From assembly GCA_018398805.1 (NCBI GenBank), contig JAGFBZ010000693.1, positions 1,240,001 through 1,304,000 of the forward strand: a stretch of DNA of 64,000 nucleotides, given 5' to 3'. The stretch's first letter is position 1. Each line of letters opens with the position of its first letter. The translations under genes and the position numbers were made by a program. The notes below the pieces were generated by a model that saw only the letters and a program-made list of their open reading frames with translations, had not been told where the DNA came from and ran no database searches. Positions 63,413 to 64,000 of this stretch are shown in pieces. This stretch comes from Hirundichthys speculiger. Its lineage: Eukaryota; Chordata; Actinopteri; Beloniformes; Exocoetidae.

Positions 63413-64000
63413 TAGGGGTGAAACTGTACAGGTGGCTCACGGTACGGTCCGTACCTCGGTTTTTGTGGCACGGTTTCGGTACAGATTCGGTACAGTTTCA
63501 GACCACCCGCGATCGCAAGATACAGAGTTTGCGGAAAGCATAAATGTGCGTCCACCTGGTCACATGCGGACGTGCACAAACGGCTCCACCTTTCGATTAC
63601 GCATCAGTGTATTACTTGCATACGTTTTTATTCTCTTGAGGTCAGAGGATGTCTGGTCAGCAGTTGTGGTGGATGTGGGAATAGTCACGGACATCAGTCT
63701 GTACAGCTGTGGCATGATCTCATTCAGATGTCTGCTGTGGAGGAAACCAAGATCTTTGTCAAGCTGTAAAAGGTTGGATGCAGGAATTTATTTCTGATAT
63801 GTCTGAAACTGTTGGTGGTCGAGGAGGGACAGGAACATTAATTGTTTGTGATCTTTAAATGCGCATCCAATGATTCGTTCTGCAGTATTTTAAAAAGCAC
63901 ATCAGCTGCGCCAAGATGCACAGCTGGTAACAACTGGATCTTACGCAGGTAAGATCCGGGTTTAGGGAGGTGGAAGATTGCGTTCTGTTAACTGTTAACT
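63413..64000 (-). mobile_element. hAT-type element, copy B (cut by window end)
   Basis: It begins aggggtgaaactgtacaggt and follows copy A (34331) closely: the same 'ttcggtacagtttcagacca', 'cacctggtcacatg' and 'taagatccgggtttagggag' blocks in the same orientation. It lacks about 60 bases near its left end that copy A has. It continues past 64000. Confidence 0.8.

Larger units (their letters stand above)
60847..64000 (+). other. znf704: znf704 intron 4 (incomplete)
   Basis: No zinc-finger exon (YKCLWPNCGK-like) is seen before the window ends. The region is mostly mobile-element sequence: a hAT-like element with a Tc1 nested in it, and the start of a second hAT-type copy. Confidence 0.7.

Overview
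This window is vertebrate nuclear DNA, most likely from a teleost fish. Coding sequence is split into short exons with GT-AG introns. The background is full of (AC)n/(AT)n microsatellites and of typical fish transposon relics: Tc1/mariner, hAT, Tigger-like, and L2/RTE-like LINE tails. There are no operons, CRISPR arrays or prokaryotic features. I recognise two protein-coding genes, both on the + strand, head to tail.

Layout. 1-9789 is non-coding 5' flank or first intron. 9790-21325 holds pag1 (Csk-binding transmembrane adaptor) in about eight coding exons. Its 3' UTR probably ends just after an AATAAA at 24632. A CCAAT-rich promoter lies at 25537-25633. From 25870 onward is znf704 (ZNF395/SLC2A4RG-family zinc-finger factor). 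Four of its coding exons are here (25870, 27727, 57999 and 60608), separated by introns of 1.6, 30 and 2.5 kb. Its zinc-finger and C-terminal exons lie beyond base 64000. In human these two genes are also neighbours, on the same strand and in the same transcriptional order, which supports both calls.

The 30-kb intron 2 of znf704 and the ends of the window are a graveyard of mobile elements: two copies of one hAT-like element, a P-like element with a decayed THAP domain, a Tigger-like relic, a TTAA-bounded MITE, several Tc1 fossils and LINE fragments. Within pag1 intron 7, a decayed Tc1 transposon sits between two nearly identical mariner-type MITEs in inverted orientation.

The two genes do not obviously act together. 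Pag1 is a membrane scaffold that recruits Csk to restrain Src kinases; Znf704 is a nuclear DNA-binding factor. I found no clear new biological system. The most notable points are the inverted MITE pair, the THAP/P-like element, the regularly spaced CCAAT array, and a reading-frame break (or a 50-nt intron) in pag1 exon 6. Family assignments come from recognising motifs by eye, with no database search.
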